Shown here: one piece after another, positions 41,909-51,259 of the stretch
Position numbering within the stretch: position 1 is the first letter of the stretch
How the letters are laid out: each line of letters begins with the position of its first letter
NCBI GenBank assembly: GCA_023441055.1
Contig: JAEZQY010000008.1
Span: 62,001 to 126,000 of the forward strand
Source of the DNA: Bacillota bacterium
Lineage (GTDB): Bacteria > Bacillota > Bacilli > Paenibacillales > UBA4045
Direction of reading: 5' to 3'
Length of the DNA: 64,000 nt
Notes under the pieces: generated by a model
What the model was told of the DNA's origin: nothing
The model's database searches: none
Seen by the model: only the letters and a program-made list of their open reading frames with translations
Program-made: the position numbers and the translations under genes

Positions 41909-42640
41909 CTATCCTACGATCAGCGCGTAGACAATTCCGGGGCCATGCACACCGATCGTCAGGTCGTTCTCAATATCCGAGGATCGGCTGGGCCCTGAGA
42001 TAAAGTGAATGCCAGCTGGCAATTGCTCGCCATCAGCCTTGTCGAATAGCGTCATGATCTCGCCGAGTCGAGTCTTCAGTCGCTCAATGGGAATGATCGC
42101 GATGAAGATCGTCGGCAGGAGGCTCACAGAACGCCCCTTCTCCTTGGAGGACAGCACGGTGATCGTCCCCGTGTAGGCCGCAGCCCAGTCCGCGACAACA
42201 ATCCCGATATCTGATTCAGCAGCTCTGGCTCGCCAGTCCTCCTCCGGATCGCTGTTCCATACGCGCACTGTTGTCCCGGTCAGCTCCTGCTCCAATCCAA
42301 GCGCCTCCAGCTCTGGCTGATCCTGTCGGATGACATGCATCGCTCCAGTCTCTTCGGCCTTCTCCGTGACGAACTGCCGGACCGCAGCCCAATCCGCGAG
42401 ACGCGCAACATGCCCGCCGCCGGTGAGGAAGTTGCTTGTGAACCGCTCGACACGCTCCTCCAGCGTCCACTCATACGTCCGCCAGAAGTCAGGCGCTCCG
42501 CGGAATGGATGCTCCGGCTTAGCCGTAATGCGCGCTCGCCCCAGCTTGTCGGCAATCTTATTCATGAAGGCGTCTTGCTTCACACGGTCTTCTTCGGTCT
42601 GAGCGGCCAGCCAGCCCTGATGATCGGTTCGATTAGTCAT
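41909..42640 (-). CDS. lutC: LutC, L-lactate utilisation protein
   Basis: 243 residues with AAGGAGG upstream of ATG 42640. ERFTSNFLTGGGHVARLADW and IGIVVADWAAAYTGTITVLS followed by SLLPTIFIAIIP match the LutC/YkgG (LUD) family. With LutA and LutB it oxidises L-lactate to pyruvate. It overlaps lutB by 8 bases. Confidence 0.93.
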   Translation of the reverse strand: MTNRTDHQGWLAAQTEEDRVKQDAFMNKIADKLGRARITAKPEHPFRGAPDFWRTYEWTLEERVERFTSNFLTGGGHVARLADWAAVRQFVTEKAEETGAMHVIRQDQPELEALGLEQELTGTTVRVWNSDPEEDWRARAAESDIGIVVADWAAAYTGTITVLSSKEKGRSVSLLPTIFIAIIPIERLKTRLGEIMTLFDKADGEQLPAGIHFISGPSRSSDIENDLTIGVHGPGIVYALIVG

Positions 42641-44186
42641 GCTTGCCGCCTCCTTCCGACTGCCGCCTCAGCAGCAGCTCTTCCATGCGCGCCTTCGTAC
42701 CGGGCTCTATCTCTTGCAGTCCAGCACGCAGCTCCTGCTCGATTGTGTCATACCGATCGCGGAACGACTCTGCTGGGATGCTCGGCGTTACGCGATAGCT
42801 GTTCCAGCCCGCGAGCGGCCCCAGCTTCGAGCGGATCTCACCGCCGCGTACAACCAGCCTCTGTCCGAGCTTGCCCAGCTTGAGCGTGCGTTCGAACCGC
42901 TTATGATTAGTCATTACTGATGCGAAGCCCTTCATTCCGAGCCCTTCCAGCTTATCGCCGCGTCCCGCTTCCACCTTACGCCTGCGCAGTGACACGAGCA
43001 TATCATGCAACGGAATCTTCACCGGGCAGGCTTCATAGCACGCGCCGCATAGACTCGATGCATTGGCGATATCATCCCACTCCGCGACATTCTTCTTGAG
43101 CGCAGGGGTCAGCACCGCGCCGATCGGGCCGCTGTAGGTACCGCCATACGCATGGCCGCCAATATGCCGGTATACCGGGCAGGCGTTCAGGCAGGCGCCA
43201 CAGCGAATGCAATTGAGCAGCTCCTGAAACTCGGGATCACCCAGTTGCAGAGAGCGCCCATTATCTACGATAATAATATGCATCTCTTCTGGTCCGTCTG
43301 CATCCGTCTCACGCCCTGGTCCTGTAATACCAGACACATAGACTGTCAGCTTCTGTCCGGTAGCAGACCGGGGCAGCAAGGTGGCCATCACCTCAAGATC
43401 CTCCCATGACGGGATGATCCGCTCCATCCCCATAAGCGTGATCTGAGTCTTCGGCACCGTGGTCACCATACGGGCATTGCCCTCATTTTCGAATAGAACC
43501 ATAGAGCCTGTCTCCGCAATTGCGAAGTTGCAGCCAGTCATCCCGATGTCGGACTCCAGGAATGTCTCACGCAGCCGCTTACGCACATAGCCAGCTAGAA
43601 TAGTCGTATCCGGTTCCAGCGTATAGCCCGCATCTTCTGATAGCAGCTCGGCAATCTGATAGCGATTCTTATGAATCGCGGGAATAATTATATGTGACGG
43701 CGCTTCTCCCGCCAATTGAATAATATACTCCCCTAGATCGGACTCAATCGCCTCCATGCCGATCTCTTCGAGCGCATGGTTGAGATGCAGCTCCTCTGTC
43801 ACCATCGACTTGGACTTAACAACCGTCTTCGCTTCCTTCTGCCGGGCGATATCCAGCGTGATCTTCACCGCCTCAGCCGCTGTATCTGCGAAGTGCACAT
43901 GAACGCCGTTAGCTCTCGCATTATTCGCGAATTCGTTCAGATAATAATCCAGATGCGCGATCGTATGCAATCTGATCTGACGGCCGCGCTCCCGCCACTC
44001 CTCCCAGTTGCCATGCTCCTTAGTCGCATTCGCCTTGCCGTTCCTGAGCCGCTCGGTCGTGAACTTCACCGCATTGATCAGGAACTCATTGTTCAGCGCC
44101 AGATCCGCCCGCTGCTTAACTGTTTCCGTGGAACGCGAGGCAGGCTTGCTTCCAGTATGATTGGGAGCTTGACTAGTCTTACTCAT
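42633..44186 (-). CDS. lutB: LutB, iron-sulfur subunit of L-lactate oxidation
   Basis: 517 residues from ATG 44186, whose A is shared with the lutA stop codon. An N-terminal LUD-type domain (about 70-310) is followed by two 4Fe-4S motifs, CIRCGACLNACPVYR and CGACYEACPVKIP, and a C-terminal extension. Family length and motif order are normal. It transfers electrons from lactate within the LutABC complex. Confidence 0.94.
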   Translation of the reverse strand: MSKTSQAPNHTGSKPASRSTETVKQRADLALNNEFLINAVKFTTERLRNGKANATKEHGNWEEWRERGRQIRLHTIAHLDYYLNEFANNARANGVHVHFADTAAEAVKITLDIARQKEAKTVVKSKSMVTEELHLNHALEEIGMEAIESDLGEYIIQLAGEAPSHIIIPAIHKNRYQIAELLSEDAGYTLEPDTTILAGYVRKRLRETFLESDIGMTGCNFAIAETGSMVLFENEGNARMVTTVPKTQITLMGMERIIPSWEDLEVMATLLPRSATGQKLTVYVSGITGPGRETDADGPEEMHIIIVDNGRSLQLGDPEFQELLNCIRCGACLNACPVYRHIGGHAYGGTYSGPIGAVLTPALKKNVAEWDDIANASSLCGACYEACPVKIPLHDMLVSLRRRKVEAGRGDKLEGLGMKGFASVMTNHKRFERTLKLGKLGQRLVVRGGEIRSKLGPLAGWNSYRVTPSIPAESFRDRYDTIEQELRAGLQEIEPGTKARMEELLLRRQSEGGGKHD

Positions 44187-44911
44187 CACTTCTCCACTCC
44201 TTCAATCAACAGCTCGGCCAGATGCATGACACGCACCGATTCGCCGCGATGACGCAAATTCCCGGCGATATTGAGCAGGCAGGCCATATCCAGCCCCACC
44301 AGCACCTCAGCCTCTGTCTCCTTAATATGATCAACCTTCTCAGCGACCATGGCGCCAGAGATATTCGGCATCTTAATCGAGAACGTGCCGCCGAAGCCGC
44401 AGCAATCCTCCTGGAACGGTGTAGGGACAAATTCCAGTCCCTTCACATTCTCCAGCAGGGCGCGCGGCTCATCCTTCACACCGAGCAGACGTGTGCCGTG
44501 ACAGGAGGGATGATACGTGACCTTATGCGGGAAGCTGGCTCCAACATCCGTTACCCCGAGCACCTGAACTAGAAATTGTGTGAATTCATAGGATTTGCTC
44601 TGCAGCTGCTTCGCCTTCTCCAGCCACTGTGGCTCATCCTTGAATAGATTCGTATAATGATGAATCATATAGGTACAGGATCCTGATGGAGATACTACGA
44701 AATCACTGTCTTCGAACGCTGTAAGTATCGTTCTTGCCGTTGTGCGCGCCTCGTCCCAATAGCCGCTATTATAGGCGGGCTGACCGCAGCAAGTCTGTAC
44801 GCGCGGGAATTCCAGGATCACGCCATACTTGGCCAGCAGCCGCATCATCGATTCTGCCACGCGCGGGTACAGCGCATCGCTCATGCACGTCACGAACATC
44901 GAAACCTTCAT
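44186..44911 (-). CDS. lutA: LutA, Fe-S oxidoreductase of L-lactate oxidation
   Basis: 241 residues. Two cysteine-rich CCG domains read TCCGQPAYNSGYWDEA and DCCGFGGTFSIKMP. GAGAGGTG precedes ATG 44911. First gene of lutABC. The lutR regulator usual in Bacillus is not adjacent. Four imperfect palindromes start about 117 bases upstream (45029-45206). Confidence 0.94.
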   Translation of the reverse strand: MKVSMFVTCMSDALYPRVAESMMRLLAKYGVILEFPRVQTCCGQPAYNSGYWDEARTTARTILTAFEDSDFVVSPSGSCTYMIHHYTNLFKDEPQWLEKAKQLQSKSYEFTQFLVQVLGVTDVGASFPHKVTYHPSCHGTRLLGVKDEPRALLENVKGLEFVPTPFQEDCCGFGGTFSIKMPNISGAMVAEKVDHIKETEAEVLVGLDMACLLNIAGNLRHRGESVRVMHLAELLIEGVEK

Positions 44912-45028
44912 CTGTGTGTCACCTCTCTCTGGACATTCATACTTGCAGAACTATTTGCTCTGGCCAAACTGATACTACTCAGGTACTGATTCGGATTTGA
45001 CCTAGTGTGAAGATGAGCTGGCACAGGA

Positions 45029-45206
45029 TTTGTACGAAAAAACATACAAAATGGCCTCGCAAGCGGCACAATTTGCTGAACTTGTACGATAATTCACACA
45101 AAATTTCTAAAGAAGTACCACGAAACGCATGATTTGTACGAAAAATCGCACAAAACGGAAAAATACAGGGTAGCATGTGGACATTTGTACGAAAAAACAT
45201 ACAAAC
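45029..45206. repeat. Array A: four 23-bp imperfect palindromes, 51-52 bp period
   Basis: Copies start at 45029, 45081, 45133 and 45184. Each follows the scheme TTTGTACGA-AAAA-TCGYACAAA with deviations; the third copy matches 8 of 9 paired positions, and the outer pair TTTGTA/TACAAA is perfect in the first and fourth. Spacers of 28-29 bp are unrelated in sequence. The 577-base gap between lutA and the DeoR gene holds only this array, array B and the lutA promoter region. Confidence 0.75.
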
Positions 45207-45262
45207 TGTGTCCGAGACGACGAAAGGCGGTTCCCAGATCACATCGCACCTAAGGAGTAACA

Positions 45263-45450
45263 GCCAAACCTCACTATTTACTCTCCATCCACCTGCTACA
45301 CTCATTTAGTCCGGCCAAACCTCACTATTCACTCTCCATCCACCTGCTACGCTCATTTAGTCCGGCCAAACCTCACTATTTACTCTCCATCCACCTGCTA
45401 CACTCATTTAGTCCGGCCAAACCTCACTATTTGTTCCCAACTGACCTGCC
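45263..45450. repeat. Array B: 51-bp tandem repeat, three full and one partial copy
   Basis: Units start at 45263, 45314, 45365 and 45416. They are nearly identical, with few changes such as TTTACT/TTCACT and CTACAC/CTACGC. The unit begins GCCAAACCTCACTATTTACT and ends CATTTAGTCCG. On the minus strand it contains AAATAGTG, also found in array C. No ORF or hairpin explains it. It lies just downstream of the DeoR stop codon. Confidence 0.85.
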
Positions 45451-45488
45451 ACGCCTCTACAATGCGAGTGACAGCCAGTCCTCGCTCA

Positions 45489-46247
45489 TTATACCAACGT
45501 AATCGACATCCCCTTGCCCGTTAACAGCTCTACCGTCTCGTCAGTCAGCTTGCGATCGGAGATGATCGCGTCCAGCTGCGACCAGCCCGCGACATGGGAC
45601 AACGACTGAATGCCGAACTTGCTCGAATCCGCCAGCAGCACCGCATGGTCCGCGATACTGATCATCTGCTGCTTGAGCCGCGCCTGCAGCTCGCTGGATT
45701 CGCTAATCCCACGCTCCAGATGCACGCCCTTGCAGGAGAGGAACACCTTATCGACGTAGTACGTCTCCAGCGAACGCTCTGCCAGCGGCCCCACGAATGA
45801 TAGGGAGCTGGGTGCCAGCCGGCCGCCGGTACCGATCACCTCAATCTTCTCCTTGCTGCTGAGCTCCGTTATCACCTGCACGGAATTGGTCAGCACCGTT
45901 AGCGGAATATCCGGCAACAGCTTCGCCATATACCAGGCGGTTGTGCTCGCGTCCAGCAGAATACGCTCCTTGGGACGTATCAGCTTGACCGCTTCCACGG
46001 CAATCCGCTTCTTCTCCTCGGCGTGCGTGACCTCGCGCTCGAAGAAGGGGACCTCCGGCTGTAGCTCCTTCACGCTGATCGCTCCGCCGTGCGAACGACG
46101 CAATCGACCCGCCAGCTCCAATCTGTCGAGGTCGCGGCGAATCGTCTCCTCCGTCACCTGGCAGAGCGCGCTGAGCTCAGACACTCGAATACTCCCCCGC
46201 TCATTGACCAATTGTACGATCTTCTCGTATCTCTCCGCGACCAACAT
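45489..46247 (-). CDS. DeoR-family regulator, probable rhamnose repressor
   Basis: 252 residues. The N-terminal winged helix reads ERYEKIVQLVNERGSIRVSE and VTEETIRRDLDRLELAGRLRR (about 5-57); LRRSHGGAI is the family signature. A DeoR sugar-phosphate sensor domain follows with LLDASTTAWYMAKLL and VIGTGGRL. It is the last gene after rhaEW-rhaA-rhaB, which suggests it controls rhamnose use. Shared TTTGTTTGT motifs upstream of 51158 and 52603 are candidate operators. Confidence 0.85.
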   Translation of the reverse strand: MLVAERYEKIVQLVNERGSIRVSELSALCQVTEETIRRDLDRLELAGRLRRSHGGAISVKELQPEVPFFEREVTHAEEKKRIAVEAVKLIRPKERILLDASTTAWYMAKLLPDIPLTVLTNSVQVITELSSKEKIEVIGTGGRLAPSSLSFVGPLAERSLETYYVDKVFLSCKGVHLERGISESSELQARLKQQMISIADHAVLLADSSKFGIQSLSHVAGWSQLDAIISDRKLTDETVELLTGKGMSITLV

Positions 46248-46283
46248 CGACTGTCAACTCCTCCATTCACTGTATCGATCTCG

Positions 46284-46325
46284 ATCCATTCAATCCAATC
46301 CATTCAGTCCAATCCATTCAATCCC
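46284..46325. repeat. 14-bp tandem repeat, three copies, downstream of rhaB
   Basis: ATCCATTCAATCCA repeats three times (the middle copy has G for A; the last ends in C). It abuts the rhaB stop codon at 46328 in the gap before the DeoR gene. Confidence 0.75.
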
Positions 46326-46327
46326 AA

Positions 46328-47800
46328 TCAAGCCAATCCTACTCGTTCACGAAACTGATCATACGCCTCATCCCAGCGCTCCCGATCCGCAGGCTCATAT
46401 GTCACGACCTCGAAGGAATCGCGAACCACACGACGCGCCTCCCAGATATCGCTCAGCCTGCCGCTGGCGATCCATTGCACAACCAGATTGCCGATCGCGC
46501 TGCCCTCAGTCGGACCAGCCCATACCGGCTTGCCGATCGAATTGGCTGTCCATTGGCACAGCAGCGTATTATTAATGCCGCCGCCCACCATATGCAGCCC
46601 GCTGAACTGCTTGCCGGACAACCGCTCCGTCATCTCCAGCACCGCGCGATACTTGAGAGCCAGACTCTCCAGAATCACCCGCACGATTACGCCTACATCT
46701 GACGGCACGTCCTGCCCGGTTCTTGCACAATACGCACGAACCCGCTCCGGCATATCACCCGCATGCAGGAAGCAATCGTCATCCGGATCGATATAAGCAG
46801 CGAATGCAGGCGCAGCCTCCGCCAGCTTCACCAATTCGACGAAGGAATACGCACTTCCTGCCCGCTCCCATTCCCGTCTGCATTCCTGCAGAATCCACAG
46901 GCCCATAATGTTCTTCAACAGCCGATACGTCCCATAGGCGCCGCCTTCATTGGTGAAGTTCAGCGCACGCGCCTCTTCGCCCATCACCGGCTCATCCACT
47001 TCCGTACCCATCAGCGACCAGGTGCCGCAGCTTAAGTAAGCGAACGACTTCTCCAGCGCGGGCACCGCAACAACAGCCGAGCCCGTATCATGCTCCGCCA
47101 CCGCGATCATCGGCACCGGCGAGATGCCTAACTCCTCGCACAACGAGTCACGCAGCTCGCCGACATGCGTACCGGGCTGCACAACCTCGCCGAACCACGT
47201 TGCCGGAATCCCGATCTTCACGAGCAGCTCTTCATCCCAGCGACCCGAGAGCGGATTATACAGCTGCGTTGTCGTCGCATTCGTAAATTCATTATAGCGC
47301 TTCCCAGTCATAAAATAACGCAATAAATCCGGTATCATCAGGAATTTATCGGCTATATCCAGAACAGGGTTCCCCGCCTGCTTCAGCGCATACAGCTGGA
47401 AGATCGTATTGAATGGCAGGAATTGAATCCCGCTTCTAGCGAAGATCTCCTCAGCAGGATACTCGGCCAGCAGCTGCTCCATCATGCCATCCGTATGGTG
47501 ATCCCGATAATGATACGGATTGGCCAGCAGCTCACCATGCGTGCCGAGCAGACCGAAATCGACCGCCCAAGAGTCGATCCCGATGCTCTCTAGCTCGAGA
47601 TCCTGATGCTTCGCCTTGAGCAGTCCTTGCTTAATCTCATGATATAAACGCAAAATATCCCACTGCAGGCGGTCACCCACCTGCACAGGATCATTCGGGA
47701 ATCGATGCAATTCTTCGATTACAATCTTATGATTCTCCAGGCGGCCCAGCAGCGCTCTACCACTGCTGGCCCCCAGATCAAAGGCGAGTATCTGTGACAT
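46328..47800 (-). CDS. rhaB: Rhamnulokinase
   Basis: 490 residues of the FGGY sugar-kinase family. ILAFDLGASSGRALLGRLEN is the phosphate-1 loop, ESIGIDSWAVDFGLL the substrate region, AVAEHDTGSAV the catalytic-Asp region and LHMVGGGINNTLLCQWTANS the C-terminal ATP site. It phosphorylates L-rhamnulose at C1. It follows rhaA by 4 bases. Confidence 0.94.
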   Translation of the reverse strand: MSQILAFDLGASSGRALLGRLENHKIVIEELHRFPNDPVQVGDRLQWDILRLYHEIKQGLLKAKHQDLELESIGIDSWAVDFGLLGTHGELLANPYHYRDHHTDGMMEQLLAEYPAEEIFARSGIQFLPFNTIFQLYALKQAGNPVLDIADKFLMIPDLLRYFMTGKRYNEFTNATTTQLYNPLSGRWDEELLVKIGIPATWFGEVVQPGTHVGELRDSLCEELGISPVPMIAVAEHDTGSAVVAVPALEKSFAYLSCGTWSLMGTEVDEPVMGEEARALNFTNEGGAYGTYRLLKNIMGLWILQECRREWERAGSAYSFVELVKLAEAAPAFAAYIDPDDDCFLHAGDMPERVRAYCARTGQDVPSDVGVIVRVILESLALKYRAVLEMTERLSGKQFSGLHMVGGGINNTLLCQWTANSIGKPVWAGPTEGSAIGNLVVQWIASGRLSDIWEARRVVRDSFEVVTYEPADRERWDEAYDQFRERVGLA

Positions 47801-47804
47801 CTCC

Positions 47805-49073
47805 TCAACCTCGCTTCAATAATATATCTTGTTCATACGTCTTCACTTCAGCAAGCCATTGCTCGCGAACGGGAACACCCATCTTGTCGCAATAGTAATC
47901 CCACACTGCGCCGAACGGATATGACTTAAACTCCTCTGTAAGCGCCAGACGTGTCGTATAATCGCCATCAAGCTCAGCGGCTCTCAGCGCATCTACCGGC
48001 TCCAGCATCGCGCGCAGCAGCGCCTTGATCGTATTGCGCGTGCCGATTACCCACGCAGCTACACGATTGATGCTGCCATCGAAGAAATCCAGGCCGATAT
48101 GTGTCTTGCCGAGCAGATCGCCGCGCACCAGCTCACGGCCAATCTCGATTAGCTCGTCATCCATCGTCACCACATGGTCACTGTCCCAGCGCATCGGGCG
48201 GCTGACGTGCAGCAGGATGCCATCCGCGAACAGCGATAGCGTCGACAGCTTATTGGAGATGACTTCAGTAGGGTGGAAGTGACCGGCATCGAGACAGATG
48301 AGCTTGTTATTCTGCAAGCCATAACCCATGTAGAACTCATGCGAGCCCACTACATAGGCTTCGGATCCGAGTCCGAACAGCTTGCTCTCCACCGCATCCA
48401 GATTATGCTGCGGGTTGAGCGGCTCAGCGAATACTTCATCCAGGGCATCCTTCAGGCGCTGCCTTGGCGCGAGACGATCAACTGGCACATCCTTGAAGCC
48501 GTCCGGCACCCACACATTCGTCACGCAGGTCTGACCGAGCTGCTCGCCGAAGTAGGCGCCGATCTTGCGCGAACGCTTGCAGTGCTCGATCCAGAAGTCG
48601 CGGATCGCCGGATCCGGATGACTCAGCGTGAAGCCATCGCTGGACTTGTCATGCGAGAAGCAGGTTGGATTGAAGTCAAGGCCGAGGCCTTGCTCCTTCG
48701 CCCAAGCTACCCACTTCTCGAAGTGCTTCGGCTCGATCTCATCCAGGTCAACCTGCTCGCTCGTATCTGCATAGATCGCGTGCAGATTAACCTTATGCTT
48801 GCCGGGGATGAGCGAGAACGCCTTCTCCAGGTCAGCGCGCAGCTCTTCCGGTGTGCGCGCGGCACCCGGATAGTTACCGGTAACCGAGATGCCGCCGCTC
48901 AGCTCCTGATCGCGGAACAGGAATCCGCGCACGTCATCGCCTTGCCAGCAATGCATGGAGATCTTTATATTTTGCAACGCGTCAAGTACTTGATCTACAT
49001 CGATGCCATGCGCCGCATACTGCTGCTTAGCCGCTTCATAGTTGTTCACCAATTGCTCTCTGGACATATTCAT
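47805..49073 (-). CDS. rhaA: L-rhamnose isomerase
   Basis: 422 residues, close to the E. coli-type RhaA length. KISMHCWQGDDVRGF, LDFNPTCFSHDKSSDGFTLS, CLDAGHFHPTEVISNKLSTL and HVSRPMRWDSDHVV carry the metal- and substrate-binding residues. It converts L-rhamnose to L-rhamnulose. GGGAGG precedes ATG 49073. Confidence 0.95.
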   Translation of the reverse strand: MNMSREQLVNNYEAAKQQYAAHGIDVDQVLDALQNIKISMHCWQGDDVRGFLFRDQELSGGISVTGNYPGAARTPEELRADLEKAFSLIPGKHKVNLHAIYADTSEQVDLDEIEPKHFEKWVAWAKEQGLGLDFNPTCFSHDKSSDGFTLSHPDPAIRDFWIEHCKRSRKIGAYFGEQLGQTCVTNVWVPDGFKDVPVDRLAPRQRLKDALDEVFAEPLNPQHNLDAVESKLFGLGSEAYVVGSHEFYMGYGLQNNKLICLDAGHFHPTEVISNKLSTLSLFADGILLHVSRPMRWDSDHVVTMDDELIEIGRELVRGDLLGKTHIGLDFFDGSINRVAAWVIGTRNTIKALLRAMLEPVDALRAAELDGDYTTRLALTEEFKSYPFGAVWDYYCDKMGVPVREQWLAEVKTYEQDILLKRG

Positions 49074-49088
49074 CGTACCCTCCCAATA

Positions 49089-51158
49089 TTATCTTGTGAA
49101 TGCTGCAGGAACACCGCCGTCGATTGTCAGCATGCAGCCTGTTGTCTTGTCTGCCTTGGATGATGCGAAGAAGGCAATCCCCTCAGCGATATCACGCGGA
49201 TAGATATTCACGAGCAAGGTAGTGCGCTTGCGGTAGTACTCTTCTAATTGATCGGGCTCGATGCCGTAAGCGGCAGCCCGCTCATTGCGCCAGCCGGAAT
49301 TCCAGATCGCAGAGCCTTGCAGAATCGCGTCAGGCAACACCGTATTCACGCGAATGCCGAACTCGCCGCCCTCAGCTGCGATACAACGCGCCAGATGCGC
49401 CTCGAGCGCCTTAGCCGAACTGTACGCGGAGGCATTCTTGCCCGCATAGACGGAGTTCTTGGAGCCGATGAACACCATATTGCCGCCGATTGCCTGCTGC
49501 TTCATCAGCTTGAACGCCTCGCGCGCTACTAGGAAGTAGCCCGTACCGAGCACATTAATGTTCAGATTCCATTCCTTGAGCGATGTCTCGTCGAATGGAC
49601 TGGATGTCGCAAGACCTGCGTTATTCACGATGATATCCACGCCGCCATAAGCGAGCGCTGTCTCTGCATAAGCAGCAGCTACCTGCTCCTCGCTCGTTAC
49701 ATCCATCTTGACCGCAATCGCGCGGTTCTCACCATACTTCTCGTTGATCTCAGCGGCTACCTTCTGCGCGCCTTCGAGATTCAAGTCTGCCAGAACGACA
49801 TGTGCGCCCTCAGACACGAGTCTGCGCGCTGTCTCACTGCCGATACCGCCCGCACCGCCTGTAATGAAGGCAATCTTGCGGGAGAACTCCACCTCGGCTG
49901 GTGCCAGCGACAGCTTATACAGCTCAAGCGGCCAGTATTCTACATTATAGGACTCATTCTCACTCAGCGATACGAAGCTGCCGAGCGCAGTTGCGCCGCG
50001 CATGACGGCGATCGCACGGTGATAGAGAGCGCCGCTGACCTTGGACATCGCCCAATTCTTGCCGGTATTGATCATGCCCACGCCTGGGATTAAGATAACG
50101 CGCGGTGCAGCCTCGAACATGACATCGCCTTCATGCTTGTTACGCTCGAAGTAAGCCCGATATTGCTCCTTGTAGGCCGCAACACCCTCAACTAGCTTCT
50201 GTTTCAGGCCATCGATGTCGTCCGCATTCGGCGTCCAGTCGATGAACAGCGGAACAACCTTGGTATGCACGAGATGATCCGGGCAAGCCGCGCCAACCTG
50301 CGAGAGCGCCGGAGAATCATGGCCGCCTACGAATGCCAGCACATCTGCCTCATCGTCGAAGGTCAAGAGCATCTTCTTGTCATCGCTCACCGCACCGCGT
50401 ACGGTTGGCATAACCGCTGCCGCGATTGCCCGTCTGTCCTCTGCAGGCAGCGCAGCGTGCTTCACACCGCCGAATAGCTTCGCTTCGTTCACGCGGGCTT
50501 CGATGAAGCTTTCCGCTTCATTAATAATTTTGATTGTCTGCGCATAAGCGGCTTCGGACGAATCCCCCCATGTCACCAGACCATGCTTCTCCATCAGAAC
50601 AAGCTCAGCCTTCGGATTGGCGAGTACACCTTCAGCGATCATCTTAGACAGCGTGAAGCCTGGGCGAACATAGGGCACCCAGACGAAGCGGTCACCGAAG
50701 ATTTCCTTAGCGAGCTCCTTGCCATTATCCGCGCAGCACAACGCGATAATCGCGTCAGGGTGCGTATGATCCACATGCGGGAACGGCAGGAACGCATGCA
50801 GCAGCGTCTCAATCGAGGCGCGCGGATGCTTGGCGTCGATCATACAATTGGCCAGATAGGCGACCATGTCCTCATCGCTCATGGCATCGCGCTCGAACAA
50901 TGGGCGAATATCCTCCATGCGCAAGCCTGTGAAGCTGCCTGCCTTCATCGTCGCAAGGTCCGAGCCGCTGCCCTTCACATACATCACTTCCACATCACGG
51001 CCGCGGAAGTCCTTCACAATCGTCTTGCTGGACGTATTGCCGCCGCCCCAATTGCACACGCGTCGATCCGCGCCGATTATATTCGAGCGGTACACAAGCT
51101 GATCGAGCCCGCCCTGCTCCTTCGGCGCTTTCGCATTATCCCATAAGCTTTGAACCAT
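49089..51158 (-). CDS. rhaEW: Rhamnulose-1-phosphate aldolase / lactaldehyde dehydrogenase fusion
   Basis: 689 residues from ATG 51158 (TGGAGG eight bases upstream). The N-terminal class II aldolase domain (about 1-430) has WGGGNTSSKT, a zinc HxH in FPHVDHTHPDAII, and LMEKHGLVTWG. The C-terminal SDR domain (about 435-689) has FITGGAGGIGSETARRL, NNAGLA and the YSSAK active site. This fused enzyme cleaves rhamnulose-1-P to DHAP and L-lactaldehyde and oxidises the aldehyde to lactate. LutABC next door can oxidise L-lactate, a plausible metabolic link. Confidence 0.92.
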   Translation of the reverse strand: MVQSLWDNAKAPKEQGGLDQLVYRSNIIGADRRVCNWGGGNTSSKTIVKDFRGRDVEVMYVKGSGSDLATMKAGSFTGLRMEDIRPLFERDAMSDEDMVAYLANCMIDAKHPRASIETLLHAFLPFPHVDHTHPDAIIALCCADNGKELAKEIFGDRFVWVPYVRPGFTLSKMIAEGVLANPKAELVLMEKHGLVTWGDSSEAAYAQTIKIINEAESFIEARVNEAKLFGGVKHAALPAEDRRAIAAAVMPTVRGAVSDDKKMLLTFDDEADVLAFVGGHDSPALSQVGAACPDHLVHTKVVPLFIDWTPNADDIDGLKQKLVEGVAAYKEQYRAYFERNKHEGDVMFEAAPRVILIPGVGMINTGKNWAMSKVSGALYHRAIAVMRGATALGSFVSLSENESYNVEYWPLELYKLSLAPAEVEFSRKIAFITGGAGGIGSETARRLVSEGAHVVLADLNLEGAQKVAAEINEKYGENRAIAVKMDVTSEEQVAAAYAETALAYGGVDIIVNNAGLATSSPFDETSLKEWNLNINVLGTGYFLVAREAFKLMKQQAIGGNMVFIGSKNSVYAGKNASAYSSAKALEAHLARCIAAEGGEFGIRVNTVLPDAILQGSAIWNSGWRNERAAAYGIEPDQLEEYYRKRTTLLVNIYPRDIAEGIAFFASSKADKTTGCMLTIDGGVPAAFTR

Positions 51159-51220
51159 TTCCGTTACCTCCACATGAGTATTGATTTATTTTTGAATGCA
51201 TCTGTTTTTATCTTATCATC

Positions 51221-51235
51221 TTTGTTTGTGTTTGA
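51221..51235. promoter_or_regulatory. Candidate DeoR operator upstream of rhaEW
   Basis: TTTGTTTGTGTTTGA lies 63-77 bases upstream of the rhaEW start. A close match occurs upstream of the tandem aldolase gene at 52652-52664. Repeated TTTG is common in DeoR-family operators. Confidence 0.4.
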
Positions 51236-51259
51236 ATAGGGGGACGGCTACCAAAATAC

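Noticed and set aside
45029..45206. CRISPR array (23-bp repeats, 28-29-bp spacers)
   Set aside because: Only four copies, repeats differ at several positions and are palindromic with an AT centre, and no leader or cas gene is present in the window.
44979..45305. 108-codon minus-strand ORF through arrays A and B
   Set aside because: Its peptide only reflects the repeats and it has no ribosome binding site or conserved domain.
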